From assembly GCF_003614925.1 (NCBI RefSeq), contig NZ_QYLP01000011.1, forward strand, positions 50,009-97,892: a stretch of DNA of 47,884 nt. The letters are read 5' to 3'. A model generated the notes under the pieces. The model saw nothing but the letters and a program-made list of their open reading frames with translations. It ran no database searches and was not told the origin of the DNA. Shown here in pieces: positions 9,355 through 17,153 of this stretch. Origin of the DNA: Arthrobacter celericrescens (GTDB lineage Bacteria > Actinomycetota > Actinomycetes > Actinomycetales > Micrococcaceae). The position numbers and the translations under genes were made by a program. Numbering within the stretch: the stretch's first letter is position 1; each line of letters opens with the position of its first letter.

Positions 9355-9357
9355 GTC

Positions 9358-10395
9358 CTAGCCTACCGGCCCCGGCCCCCGTCCGGCTTCCACGGCCGGC
9401 TTCGCCGCCCGGCCGCCCCGTCCGGCCGCCAAGGCACCCCTGGGCCACGGCAGGGTGGCGAGGATGATCGCCCCGAGGGTCAGCAGGGTGCCCAGCACCG
9501 TGGGCAAGGCGACCACCGCGCCCGGGGCGGGCAGGACGACGTCGAGCGCCAGGGAGCCGAGCAGCTGCCCGGCGATCATCCCGAGTCCGGTCATCAGCAC
9601 CCCGAGGCTGCGCACCAGCAGCGCCGCGAGGCCGATGAACACGCAGCCCATCGGCCCGCCGAGGTAGTACCACCATTCGCCTGGCAGCGCGTGGCCGGGA
9701 CCGGCGACCGCCAGTTTGAGCAGCAACAGGACCCACAGCACCACGGCGCCGGCCGCGAAGTTCACGAAGGTGGCCGCCACGGGGCTGCCGTATTGCACGG
9801 TGGCGGTCCCGTTCATGGCCTGCTGGAAGCTCATGAGGAAGCCGGCCAGCACCGGAAGCAGCACCGGAAGCAGGAGCGCGGCGGGCTCGTTCGACGCGGA
9901 AAAGCGCGGCGACACGGCCCAGGCCACCGCTGCGACCGTGAGCAGGCTGCCCAGGATGCGCATGGCGGTGACGGACCGCTTGCCGCCCGGGGCGATTCCC
10001 ATGCGGTCGACCAGCAGGCCGCTGACGGTCTGTCCGGTCACCACGGCCACCGTGAAGAGCGCCACGCCGAGCACGCCCACCGTGAAGACCTGCGCGATGA
10101 CGAACAGCGCGCCGATGACGCCGGCCAAGGCATAGGGGCGGGGGAAGCGGCGCTCCCGCAGTGCCGGAATGACCTGCCGAAATGCGGTCCGGCCTTTCGG
10201 CAGGACAAGTCCGACGGCGGCAATGACGATGAGTCCCGTGGAGAAGCTCACGACGGCAGCCGCGATCCCGTCCTCAAGCCGTGCGCCCAGGGCACCGTTG
10301 ATCCGGCCCTGCAGCGGGAGAAACACGCCCCCGGCGACGGCGAGGGACAGGCCGGCGACGGCGGCCAAGGGCGTGCTACGGGAAGATTGCGGCAT
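9358..10395 (-). CDS. DMT-superfamily transporter, YdcZ/DUF606 type
   Basis: A hydrophobic protein of 345 residues with about ten predicted transmembrane helices, built from two similar halves. Each half has a PLQGRINGALG-like or FQQAMNGTATVQYGSPVAATFVNF-like element, the N-G/A motif typical of DUF606 pairs fused into one chain. It is likely a small-molecule exporter of unknown substrate. The C-terminal tail is Gly/Arg/Ala-rich. The ATG at 10395 was preferred to a GTG two codons upstream because an AGG sits nearer the usual distance from the ATG. It is divergent from the S4 gene, whose start is 32 bases away. Confidence 0.83.
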   Translation of the reverse strand: MPQSSRSTPLAAVAGLSLAVAGGVFLPLQGRINGALGARLEDGIAAAVVSFSTGLIVIAAVGLVLPKGRTAFRQVIPALRERRFPRPYALAGVIGALFVIAQVFTVGVLGVALFTVAVVTGQTVSGLLVDRMGIAPGGKRSVTAMRILGSLLTVAAVAWAVSPRFSASNEPAALLLPVLLPVLAGFLMSFQQAMNGTATVQYGSPVAATFVNFAAGAVVLWVLLLLKLAVAGPGHALPGEWWYYLGGPMGCVFIGLAALLVRSLGVLMTGLGMIAGQLLGSLALDVVLPAPGAVVALPTVLGTLLTLGAIILATLPWPRGALAAGRGGRAAKPAVEAGRGPGPVG

Positions 10396-10427
10396 TTTCA
10401 CCAGCCTACGTCAGGCATCATTGCTGT

Positions 10428-10658
10428 ATGAGCAACCCCGAAATCGACGAAGTACCCATCCGCGACGAGATGATCCGCCTCGGCCAGCTGCTGAAGCTCG
10501 CCAACCTCGTGGAGGACGGCGTGGAGGCCACCGAGCTCATCAAGAACGGCCTGGTGAAGGTCAACGGGGACATCGAGGAACGCCGCGGCCGCCAGCTGCA
10601 CGCCGGTGACACCGTGACCGTGAACGGCCGGACGGTGCGGATCGCAGGCAACTCCTAG
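10428..10658 (+). CDS. Small S4-domain RNA-binding protein (YbcJ-like)
   Basis: A 76-residue protein consisting of one S4 RNA-binding domain. It has the pattern IRLGQLLKLANLVEDGVEATELIKNGLVKVNG followed by the R-x-x-x-L-x-x-G-D-x-V ending. Stand-alone S4 proteins of this size are thought to act in ribosome or tRNA processes; the precise role is unknown. There is no Shine-Dalgarno before the ATG. A CATCAT hexamer (10416-10421) ends six bases before it, so the message may be leaderless, which is common in actinobacteria. Its TAG stop shares the palindromic CTAG with the stop of the convergent esterase gene. Confidence 0.87.
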   Translation: MSNPEIDEVPIRDEMIRLGQLLKLANLVEDGVEATELIKNGLVKVNGDIEERRGRQLHAGDTVTVNGRTVRIAGNS

Positions 10659-11302
10659 CTGAGCACCTTGTGGGTGAGGAATTCGCCCACGTGGCCGATC
10701 TCCTGCTGGTTGATGCCGTGCCACATGCCGGTGTACAGCACCTTGGTGAGGTCCACGTGCTTGCGCACCCAGCCCATGGTGAATTCGATCTTGTCCGGCG
10801 TGATCACCGGGTCCTGCTGGTCGCGGCCCCAGAACAGCGGAACCGTGCCGTCCAGTTCGGCGTCCCGGAAGGCGGCGTCAGCACCGGCGTCGACGGCGAA
10901 CCCGGACAGCCCGACGACGGCGGCAAAGTCCGCGGGACGCTGGCGCAGCATCGAGGTAGCCATGGCCATTCCCATGGAGAAACCGAGCAGGGTCACCGAG
11001 GGGTGATCCTCCTTGACGGTGTCGAGCCAGCCCAGGGCATAGTCGGCGGCGAGCTTGACGGCGTCGAGCGAGTAATCGATGGAGGCCGTCAGCGGGAACC
11101 AGGTGAAACCCGGACCCGTCGGGATCGGGGCGCGCAGGGAGGCGACCACGAACCCCTCGGGCAGCATCCCCGCGAGGCTGAACAGGTCCGCCTCATTGGA
11201 ACCGTAGCCGTGCAACAGCACCAGCAGCGGCTTGCCGGCCCGCTCCCCTTCCTCGTGGGACCACAGGACAACAGGGGCGGGGAAGGCAGCTGCTTGACTC
11301 AT
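10655..11302 (-). CDS. Alpha/beta-hydrolase, phospholipase/carboxylesterase family
   Basis: A 215-residue cytosolic serine hydrolase of the Abhydrolase_2 (carboxylesterase/acyl-protein thioesterase-like) family. The oxyanion region is LLVLLHGYGSNEADL. The triad can be read as S109 in GFSMG, D164 in QQDPVI and H195 in WHGIN. No signal peptide is present. The start MSQAAAFPAP was chosen because the frame is open far upstream, but only this ATG precedes the conserved domain at the usual distance. It is divergent from the SGNH hydrolase gene. In the 75-base gap, GTTAC-N6-GTAAC at 11318-11333 is a possible operator. Confidence 0.87.
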   Translation of the reverse strand: MSQAAAFPAPVVLWSHEEGERAGKPLLVLLHGYGSNEADLFSLAGMLPEGFVVASLRAPIPTGPGFTWFPLTASIDYSLDAVKLAADYALGWLDTVKEDHPSVTLLGFSMGMAMATSMLRQRPADFAAVVGLSGFAVDAGADAAFRDAELDGTVPLFWGRDQQDPVITPDKIEFTMGWVRKHVDLTKVLYTGMWHGINQQEIGHVGEFLTHKVLS

Positions 11303-11377
11303 GGGTCTATTCTTACAGTTACCCACGAGTAACAAGTTACCGTCGCGTAGCTGCGCAACAAGAGGCAGGACAACAAC

Positions 11378-12214
11378 GTGAACGCCACTGATCCCATGGC
11401 CCACCCCGCCGTGGACGAGCAGAACCACCCCTGGAGCCGTTATGTGGCCTTGGGCGACAGTTTCACCGAGGGCATCGGAGACCCAGAGCCCGGCAGCCCG
11501 GGCGGCCACCGCGGCTGGGCCGACAGGGTGGCCGAAGAATTGAGCCGCGGGCAAGGGGACTTCGCCTACGCGAACCTGGCGATCCGCGGCCGGCTGCTGC
11601 AGCAGATCCTCGACGAGCAGCTCGCGCCGTGCCTGGCCCTCAAGCCCGACCTCATTTCCATCAGCGCCGGCGGCAACGACCTCATACGGCCCGGCGGGGA
11701 TCCGGACGCGCTCGCCGAGAAGCTGGACGGCGCCGTCGGGCGGTTGAGCGCGGACGGCGCCACGGTGGTGCTCTTCAACGGCCCGGACACCGGGTCCACG
11801 GTCCTCGGCCGGATCCGCGGCAAGGTGGCCATCTACAACGAGAACCTCCGCACCGTGGCCTCCCGCCACGACGCCGTGGTGGCCGACATGTGGTCCCTGC
11901 GCGAGCTGGCCGATCCGCGGATGTGGGACGACGACCGCCTGCACTTTTCGCCCCTGGGGCATCACACGATCGCCGCCATGGTGCTCGATGCGCTCAACGT
12001 GGCGCACCAGCTGGAGCCATACACCCCGAAGCCGCTGCCGCTGCGCAGCTGGCGGGAAGCCCGCACCGGGGACCTGGTGTGGGCCCGCGAGTACCTGGTG
12101 CCGTGGGTGATCCGGCGGATCCGCCACCAGTCCTCCGGCGACGGCATCTCCCCCAAGCGCCCGACGCCGGGCCCCGTCTTCGGCCCCGCCGGCGCCGTCC
12201 TGCCACAGAACTGA
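11378..12214 (+). CDS. SGNH/GDSL-family hydrolase
   Basis: A 278-residue esterase/lipase-type SGNH hydrolase. Block I is VALGDSFTEGIG with the nucleophile serine, block III is SAGGNDLI, and block V is DRLHFSPLGHHTIA carrying the Asp-His pair. No signal peptide is visible, so it is probably cytosolic. The GTG start at 11378 has a purine-rich AGGCAGGA eight bases upstream, whereas the next ATG (11396) has none. The C-terminal 60 residues after the catalytic His form a basic extension (REYLVPWVIRRIRH). It is followed after seven bases by the winged-helix gene, probably in one transcript. Confidence 0.87.
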   Translation: MNATDPMAHPAVDEQNHPWSRYVALGDSFTEGIGDPEPGSPGGHRGWADRVAEELSRGQGDFAYANLAIRGRLLQQILDEQLAPCLALKPDLISISAGGNDLIRPGGDPDALAEKLDGAVGRLSADGATVVLFNGPDTGSTVLGRIRGKVAIYNENLRTVASRHDAVVADMWSLRELADPRMWDDDRLHFSPLGHHTIAAMVLDALNVAHQLEPYTPKPLPLRSWREARTGDLVWAREYLVPWVIRRIRHQSSGDGISPKRPTPGPVFGPAGAVLPQN

Positions 12215-12221
12215 CGGCCCT

Positions 12222-13424
12222 GTGGACACGGACGGCAACACTGACTGGCTTGTCGGCAGCAGGCTCCGACGCCAGCAACTGCGGCCGCCCGGCGCGGCCG
12301 GCATCGAGGAGGCCCTGAAGAACCTGCTCGCCGTCCAGTCCCAGGAGTTTGCCTATGCCCGCTGGTCCCTCGCCCAGCGCTGCGCGACCGGAGCAGCCGA
12401 CGACGACGGCGGGCTCGCTGCCCGGGTGGAAGACGCCGTCGCGGACGGCACAGTCCTCCGGACCCACGTGCTGCGGCCCACCTGGCATTTCGTGCACCGG
12501 GACGACCTGGACTGGCTCATGGAGCTGTCCGCTCCCCGCCTGCACCAGGGGAACAAGGGCATGTACCGGCAGACCGGCGTGGACGCGAAGGCCGCGGCCC
12601 GCAGCGCCGACATCCTGGCCGCCGCGGTTGCCGGCGGCGCCCACAAGACCCGCGAGGACCTGGCCACGGTGCTCGGGAACGCGGGCTTCCCGTCCAAGGG
12701 CCTGGGCTTCATCTACCTGCTGATGCATGCGGAAATCAACCGGGTCCTCGTCAGCGGAGCACCGGTGCGCTCCGCCGGCGGAGCCTTGAAGCAGACGTAC
12801 GCCGCCTTTCCTGAACGGGCACGGCAGGATGTGTCCGCGGGGCACGGCGCCACCGGGGCGGCGCGGCGGGAGGCGTCCCTGGGGCAGCTCGCCCTGCGGT
12901 ACTTCCGGAGCCGCGGGCCGGCGACGGTCAAGGATTGCGCCGCCTGGTCCGGCCTGACGATGGGCGACGTACGGGAGGGCCTGCGGCTGGCCGCTGACAT
13001 CTCGCCCGGCTCCCTTGCCTCGTTCAGCCGGGACGGGATGGAGTTCCACCTCGCCGCCGAGGAGCTCGACGCCGTGGCCTCCGCCGCGTCCGGCGCCAGG
13101 TCCGGCGCCGGCGCTGCTGGTTCCCGCGGGGTGGCGCCGACGATCGACCTGATCCAGTGCTACGACGAATACGTGATGGGCTACTCGCAGACCCGGAACC
13201 ACCTTGGCGGAACGGCTCCCTACTTCGCGGCGGCGGGAGCGCCCATGCATGTGGTCCTGCTGGACGGACGGCTGGCGGGGTGGTGGCGGCACGACTTTTC
13301 CGGCGGCGAATGCCTGCTCGATGCCAGGATGGACCACCCGCTGGATGCGGCCGGGCAATCCGCGCTCGAGGCCGAGGCCGCGCGGTACGGAGCCTTCCTG
13401 GAGATGCCCGCGCGGCTCGTCTGA
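12222..13424 (+). CDS. Winged helix DNA-binding domain protein (HTH_42/AlkX type)
   Basis: A 400-residue protein of the HTH_42 (DUF1006-like) family. Related proteins include YcaQ and AlkX, some of which are DNA glycosylases acting on crosslinks or alkylated bases. Visible family marks are RLRRQQL at the start, LLAVQSQEFAYARWSLAQR (about residues 38-56), VLRTHVLRPTWHFV (about 82-95) and DLIQCYDEYVMGYS (about 308-321). The catalytic QxQ or QxE motif of glycosylases is replaced by AVQSQE; I cannot tell whether it is active. The GTG start lies seven bases after the preceding stop, so the gene is likely cotranscribed. Confidence 0.85.
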   Translation: MDTDGNTDWLVGSRLRRQQLRPPGAAGIEEALKNLLAVQSQEFAYARWSLAQRCATGAADDDGGLAARVEDAVADGTVLRTHVLRPTWHFVHRDDLDWLMELSAPRLHQGNKGMYRQTGVDAKAAARSADILAAAVAGGAHKTREDLATVLGNAGFPSKGLGFIYLLMHAEINRVLVSGAPVRSAGGALKQTYAAFPERARQDVSAGHGATGAARREASLGQLALRYFRSRGPATVKDCAAWSGLTMGDVREGLRLAADISPGSLASFSRDGMEFHLAAEELDAVASAASGARSGAGAAGSRGVAPTIDLIQCYDEYVMGYSQTRNHLGGTAPYFAAAGAPMHVVLLDGRLAGWWRHDFSGGECLLDARMDHPLDAAGQSALEAEAARYGAFLEMPARLV

Positions 13425-13482
13425 CGGGCCCGGCCCGCAGGAAAGTCCCGGGGCTAAGATTGGGGTGGAATGAGGTGCCCCC

Positions 13483-13893
13483 ATGAACAATCTGTTCTTT
13501 TGGATTATCGTCTGCTCGTGGCTGATCCCGGTCGGGATCCGCATGTACAAGCGCTCCCAGCAGCGGCGGATCCGTAACAGCGGCTACCCGGACGGGCGTT
13601 TCCAGCAGGGCGGTTACCCGGGCAAACTCCCCGACTACATCTCGGGCCAATACCCGCCGCCGGGCCATTACCCGCCGTCGCGGGTTCCGCCGTCGAACCC
13701 GTACCCGCAGCCGTACCAAACACCGCAGCAGCACCGGTCACCCGCCGGACCGCCGCCCGTCCCCAGCCCCGCGCCGTCGGAGCCGCAAGGCTACCGGGCC
13801 CGCAAACTGGCGGAGCTGGACCGGAAGTTCAGCGACGGCAAGATCGCCATGGAGGAGTACATGAAACTCCGCCAGGAGATCATGAACGGCTGA
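13483..13893 (+). CDS. Small single-pass membrane protein with C-terminal SHOCT domain
   Basis: A 136-residue protein of unknown function with three parts. An N-terminal transmembrane helix (about residues 4-20, FFWIIVCSWLIPVGIRM) is followed by a basic stop-transfer KRSQQRR. A long Pro/Tyr-rich disordered linker (about 35-100) comes next. The C-terminal SHOCT module reads RKLAELDRKFSDGKI-AMEEYMKLRQEI. The SHOCT motif is a short helical oligomerisation element. The ATG has GAGGTGCCCCC upstream, a moderate ribosome site. The next gene follows after one base, so the two are likely cotranslated. Confidence 0.8.
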   Translation: MNNLFFWIIVCSWLIPVGIRMYKRSQQRRIRNSGYPDGRFQQGGYPGKLPDYISGQYPPPGHYPPSRVPPSNPYPQPYQTPQQHRSPAGPPPVPSPAPSEPQGYRARKLAELDRKFSDGKIAMEEYMKLRQEIMNG

Positions 13894-13894
13894 C

Positions 13895-14200
13895 GTGGGA
13901 GCACACTACGGGTTCCGGGCCGAGCTCTGGCTTATCCCGGAGCAGGCCGGCTGGCATTTCCTCACGCTCCCGCCGGAGCTCGCCGCGGACATCCGGGACG
14001 AGGCGGCACCGTTCCGCCGCGGCTTCGGCTCCATCAAGGTGACGGCGACCGTCGCCGGGAAGAGCTGGAGCACGTCCATCTTCCCGGACAGCAAGAGCGG
14101 CTCCTACCTCCTGCCCGTCAAGCAATCCGTGCGGGCGGCCGCGGGAATCGAGGCCGGGGACAGTGTGGACGTGGAACTGGACATCGCGGAGCCGGGATAG
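13895..14200 (+). CDS. DUF1905 domain protein
   Basis: A 101-residue protein made of one DUF1905 domain: an N-terminal FRAELWLIPEQAGWHFLTLP strand pair, central RRGFGSIKVTATVAGKSWSTSIFP, then SGSYLLPVKQSVRAAAGIEAGDSVDVELDI. It forms a small beta-barrel of unknown function; in other bacteria the domain is often fused to a bacteriocin-protection YdeI/OmpD-associated helix. It starts with GTG one base after the SHOCT gene stop. The C-terminal YdeI-like helix seen in many homologues is missing here. Confidence 0.84.
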   Translation: MGAHYGFRAELWLIPEQAGWHFLTLPPELAADIRDEAAPFRRGFGSIKVTATVAGKSWSTSIFPDSKSGSYLLPVKQSVRAAAGIEAGDSVDVELDIAEPG

Positions 14201-14229
14201 GACCCAGCGCTGACCATGGGCACCCGGGG

Positions 14230-15366
14230 CTACGCGAAGAAGGCCGCGCCCAGCTGCGGGCCGAGCTGGCCGATCTCGGTGAGGAAGCCGTCGTGGCCGA
14301 TCGGGGCTTCGATGGTGTGGACTTCCACCCCGCCGGGCAAGGCGTCGGCGAGTTCGCGTGACTGTTCCGGGAAGTAGAGGCGGTCCGAGTTCACGGCAGC
14401 GACGAAGAAGTTCGCCTCCGCGAGGGAGAGGGCTTCCTTGAGGGTGCCGCGGCCGCGCGACACATCGTGGCTCATCAGGGCCTCGGTGAGGGCGACATAA
14501 CTGTTGGCGTCGAAGCGTCGCACCAGCTTGTGGCCCTGGTGGTCGAGGTAGCTTTCCACCTGGTAGCGGCCGCGCTCCCCCAGCGCCGGGGCCTGCAGGG
14601 GCGATTCGTCGTCCTGGGCGTTCCGGCCGAAACGGAAGTCCAGCTCCGCGGCCGAGCGGTAGGTGATGTGCGCGATCCGGCGGGCGAGGGCCAGGCCCGC
14701 CTCGGGAGCAGCGCCGTCGTAGTAGTCGCCGCCGTTGAACGCCGGATCCTGGCGGATCGCGAGCGTCTGGGCCTGGGCGAAGGCGATCTGTTCGGCGGTG
14801 CTGTACGCGCCCACTGCGATGACTGCACAGTTCTTCACGCGGGCGGGGTAGCTGACCGCCCATTCGAGGGCGCGCGCGCCGCCCATGGAACCGCCGATCA
14901 CCGCGTGCCAGCGGTCAATCCCGAGGGCGTCGGCGAGCCGGGCCTCCGCTGTGGTGGAGTCCCGCAGGGTCACCAACGGGAAGCGGGAGCCCCAGGGCTT
15001 GCCGTCCGGCGCGTTCGACGACGGCCCGGTGCTGCCGTAGCATCCGCCGACAATGTTGACGGAAACCACGAACCAGCGGTCCGTGTCGATGGTGGCGCCG
15101 GGGCCCACGAGCTGTTCCCACCAGCCCTCTTCGTCGCTTCCGCCACGGGCCACGTGGGTGCTTCCGGTGAGGGCGTGCTCGATGAGGACGGCGTTGGAGG
15201 CGTCGGCGTTAAGGGTGCCCCAGCTTTCGTAGGCAAGGAGCACATCCGGCAGGAAACCCCCTGCCTCGAGGTCCAGCGCGCCAATGGAAGCGTACTTGAG
15301 CGCGCCGTCTTCGGTGCGGCCGTTTTCGTCGTGCTTGCTGGTGACCGACGGTGCGGCAATCGTCAT
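14230..15366 (-). CDS. metX: Homoserine O-acetyltransferase
   Basis: An alpha/beta-hydrolase-fold acyltransferase of 378 residues that acetylates L-homoserine from acetyl-CoA, the first committed step to methionine. The nucleophile is S160 in GGSMGG, with the acid in VNSDRLYFP and the histidine in IGHDGFLTE. The NIVGGCYGSTGPSS segment and LTGSTHVA are family landmarks. The frame stays open far upstream, but ATG 15366 is the right start: it begins the conserved protein and lies directly after the riboswitch. It makes O-acetylhomoserine for MetY, encoded upstream on the same strand. Expression is probably switched off by S-adenosylmethionine. Confidence 0.95.
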   Translation of the reverse strand: MTIAAPSVTSKHDENGRTEDGALKYASIGALDLEAGGFLPDVLLAYESWGTLNADASNAVLIEHALTGSTHVARGGSDEEGWWEQLVGPGATIDTDRWFVVSVNIVGGCYGSTGPSSNAPDGKPWGSRFPLVTLRDSTTAEARLADALGIDRWHAVIGGSMGGARALEWAVSYPARVKNCAVIAVGAYSTAEQIAFAQAQTLAIRQDPAFNGGDYYDGAAPEAGLALARRIAHITYRSAAELDFRFGRNAQDDESPLQAPALGERGRYQVESYLDHQGHKLVRRFDANSYVALTEALMSHDVSRGRGTLKEALSLAEANFFVAAVNSDRLYFPEQSRELADALPGGVEVHTIEAPIGHDGFLTEIGQLGPQLGAAFFA

Positions 15367-15384
15367 GGAGAACCCCTGAGCCTC

Positions 15385-15496
15385 GTGCTTGCCTGCCGGC
15401 AACTGTCCGGCAGGCCAGGTCTTCACCCGGGGCACCCCGCCACGGAAGGAGGGTTGCCGGCCAGCAAACCGGGGTTTAGCGCTGGCACTCGTGACC
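15385..15496 (-). promoter_or_regulatory. SAM-IV-type riboswitch in the metX leader
   Basis: Read leftward from 15496, the RNA begins GGTCACGAGTGCCAGCG, continues through CTGGCCGGCAACCCTCC and GGGGTGCCCCGGGTGA, and closes with GACC at about 15419. These blocks match the SAM-IV class of S-adenosylmethionine aptamers known from actinobacteria (SAM-I core with altered peripheral stems). A perfect nine-base-pair hairpin at 15391-15415 (GCCTGCCGG, loop of seven, CCGGCAGGC) follows the core. It may be the downstream SAM-IV stem or the expression platform. It ends 24 bases before the metX ATG. There is no T-run, so translational control is more likely than termination. The assignment is by recall, not a covariance search. 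Confidence 0.85.
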
Positions 15497-15558
15497 TTTG
15501 GCTTCGAGTGTAGGAAGAACCGCTCCGCCAACGCGAACAATGTGACAGCTTTGTGACG

Positions 15559-15588
15559 GTCCGGACCCGCCATGGCGCGGGCCCGGAC
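15559..15588 (-). terminator. Hairpin between metY and the metX leader
   Basis: GTCCGGACCCGC and GCGGGCCCGGAC form a twelve-base stem with one mismatch around a six-base loop. It lies 17 bases past the metY stop and 62 bases before the riboswitch. No T-run follows. It probably ends the metY transcript, so metX would have its own promoter and riboswitch. Confidence 0.5.
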
Positions 15589-15605
15589 GCGTCGGTCGCG
15601 GTGGT

Positions 15606-16922
15606 TCAGTCCTCCTTGGCGGCCCGGAAGCCGGCTTCCAGGTCGGCCAGGATGTCGTCGATGTGCTCGATGCCCACGGCAAGGCGCACCAGCCCGGGAG
15701 TCACTCCGGCCACGGCCTGCCGCTCCACGGTCAGCTGGCTGTGGGTCGTGGAGGCCGGGTGGATCACCAGGGAGCGGACATCGCCGATGTTGGCCACGTG
15801 CGAGTGCAGCTCCAGGGCGTCCACGAAGCGCTTGCCGGCCTCGAGGCCGCCCTTGATGGTGAAAGCCACCACCGCACCCGTCCCCTTTGGCCCGTACTTG
15901 CGGCCGCGTTCGAACCAGGGGCTGGACGGCAGGCCGGCATAGGCGACGGATTCGACGTCGTCCCGTCCTTCCAGCCACTGCGCCACTTTGATGGCGTTCG
16001 CCACGTGGCGTTCGACCCGGAGGCTGAGGGTTTCCAGGCCCTGGGCGATGAGGAAGGCGTTGAACGGGGAGACCGCCGAACCGAGGTCGCGCAGCAGCTG
16101 GACCCGTGCCTTGAGGATGTAGGACAGGTTGGCGCCCAGGGCACCGTCCTTGCCGAGGTCCCGCGCGTAGACCAGGCCGTTGTAGCTGGGGTCCGGGGTG
16201 TTGAAATTCGGGAAACGCTCCGGGTCCTGGCTGAAGTCGAAGGTGCCGGAATCCACGATCACGCCGGCGATCGCAGCGCCGTGGCCGCCGAGGTATTTGG
16301 TGGCGGAATGCACCACGATGTCGGCGCCCCATTCGATGGGCCGGATCAGGTACGGGGTGGACAGGGTGTTGTCAACAATCAGCGGGACGCCGGCCTCGTG
16401 GGCGACGCCGGCGACCCCCTCAATGTCGAGCACGTCCTGGCGGGGGTTGGACACCACTTCGGCGAAGAAGAGCTTGGTGTTGTCCCGGGCCGCGTCGCGC
16501 CACTGGCCCAGGTTGTCCGGATCCTCGACGAACGTCACGGAGATGCCGAACTTCTTCAGCGTGTGGGCCAGCAGGTTGTACGTTCCGCCGTACAGGCTGG
16601 GGCTGGCCACAATGTGGTCCCCGGCCTCGGCCACGTTGAGGATGGCGAAGGTTTCGGCGGCCTGCCCGGAGCTGAGCAGGAGCGCCCCGAGTCCGCCTTC
16701 GAGGCTGGCGATCCGCTGTTCGACCGCGTCCTGCGTGGGGTTTCCGATCCGCGTGTAGATCGGCGCCAGCTCCGCCAGGGCGAAGCGGTTTGCCGCACTC
16801 TCGGCACTCGGGAACACGAAGGACGTGGTCTGGTAGATCGGCAGGGCGCGGGCACCCGCGGCGGCGTCCGGCTCCTGGCCGGCATGGATCTGTCGTGTTT
16901 CGAATGACCAACCGTGCGACAT
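15606..16922 (-). CDS. metY: O-acetylhomoserine aminocarboxypropyltransferase (sulfhydrylase)
   Basis: A PLP enzyme of the Cys/Met metabolism family, 438 residues, making homocysteine from O-acetylhomoserine and sulfide. The Schiff-base lysine is K209 in VVHSATKYLGGHG. Other marks are the start MSHGWSFETRQIHAGQEPD, YTRIGNPTQD, SSGQAAE and VDNTLSTPYL. The ATG has AGAAGGAG six bases upstream. It stands upstream of metX, separated by a hairpin and the SAM-IV leader. Its own 5' region (16923-17110) shows no SAM aptamer that I can recognise, so the two steps of one pathway may be regulated differently. Confidence 0.94.
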   Translation of the reverse strand: MSHGWSFETRQIHAGQEPDAAAGARALPIYQTTSFVFPSAESAANRFALAELAPIYTRIGNPTQDAVEQRIASLEGGLGALLLSSGQAAETFAILNVAEAGDHIVASPSLYGGTYNLLAHTLKKFGISVTFVEDPDNLGQWRDAARDNTKLFFAEVVSNPRQDVLDIEGVAGVAHEAGVPLIVDNTLSTPYLIRPIEWGADIVVHSATKYLGGHGAAIAGVIVDSGTFDFSQDPERFPNFNTPDPSYNGLVYARDLGKDGALGANLSYILKARVQLLRDLGSAVSPFNAFLIAQGLETLSLRVERHVANAIKVAQWLEGRDDVESVAYAGLPSSPWFERGRKYGPKGTGAVVAFTIKGGLEAGKRFVDALELHSHVANIGDVRSLVIHPASTTHSQLTVERQAVAGVTPGLVRLAVGIEHIDDILADLEAGFRAAKED

Positions 16923-17110
16923 TGCGGCTCCTTCTGATGCGTGTACTGGTCCGGCCGGCCAAGGCGGCGGTTCCCCCTCCAGCGTGCCGTGCGGCCAGTC
17001 TAGGAAGGCCCTCCGGCCTCGCTGAAGCATTGTGAAGAAGACAGACTTTTTCGGGCCCAAGGAGTCCTCCCGTGACCCTCCGGGACACGATTCAAGGACG
17101 TCCTACGTTA

Positions 17111-17126
17111 CTTAGGCTTGACTAAG
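17111..17126. repeat. CTTAG-N6-CTAAG inverted repeat between metY and the VOC-like gene
   Basis: A short inverted repeat in the divergent promoter region, overlapping a TTGACT hexamer at 17118-17123 on the plus strand. It could be an operator. No known consensus fits well. Confidence 0.3.
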
Positions 17127-17153
17127 CTGAGAGGTCCATCACAAAGTGCCAAG

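Noticed and set aside
9260..9357. T-box leader before glyS
   Set aside because: No specifier loop or T-box consensus sequence is present; only a six-pair hairpin that fits the end of the adjacent transporter gene.
14230..16332. Continuous 700-codon frame suggesting a metX fusion with an N-terminal extension
   Set aside because: The upstream part runs through the riboswitch and the antiparallel end of metY in another frame; conserved MetX begins at ATG 15366.
16923..17110. Second S-adenosylmethionine riboswitch ahead of metY
   Set aside because: The GC-rich leader has hairpins but lacks the paired blocks of the SAM aptamers seen before metX.
17111..17126. Iron-regulator (DtxR/IdeR) box between metY and the VOC-like gene
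   Set aside because: CTTAG-N6-CTAAG does not align with the 19-base TTAGGTTAG-type consensus at enough positions.
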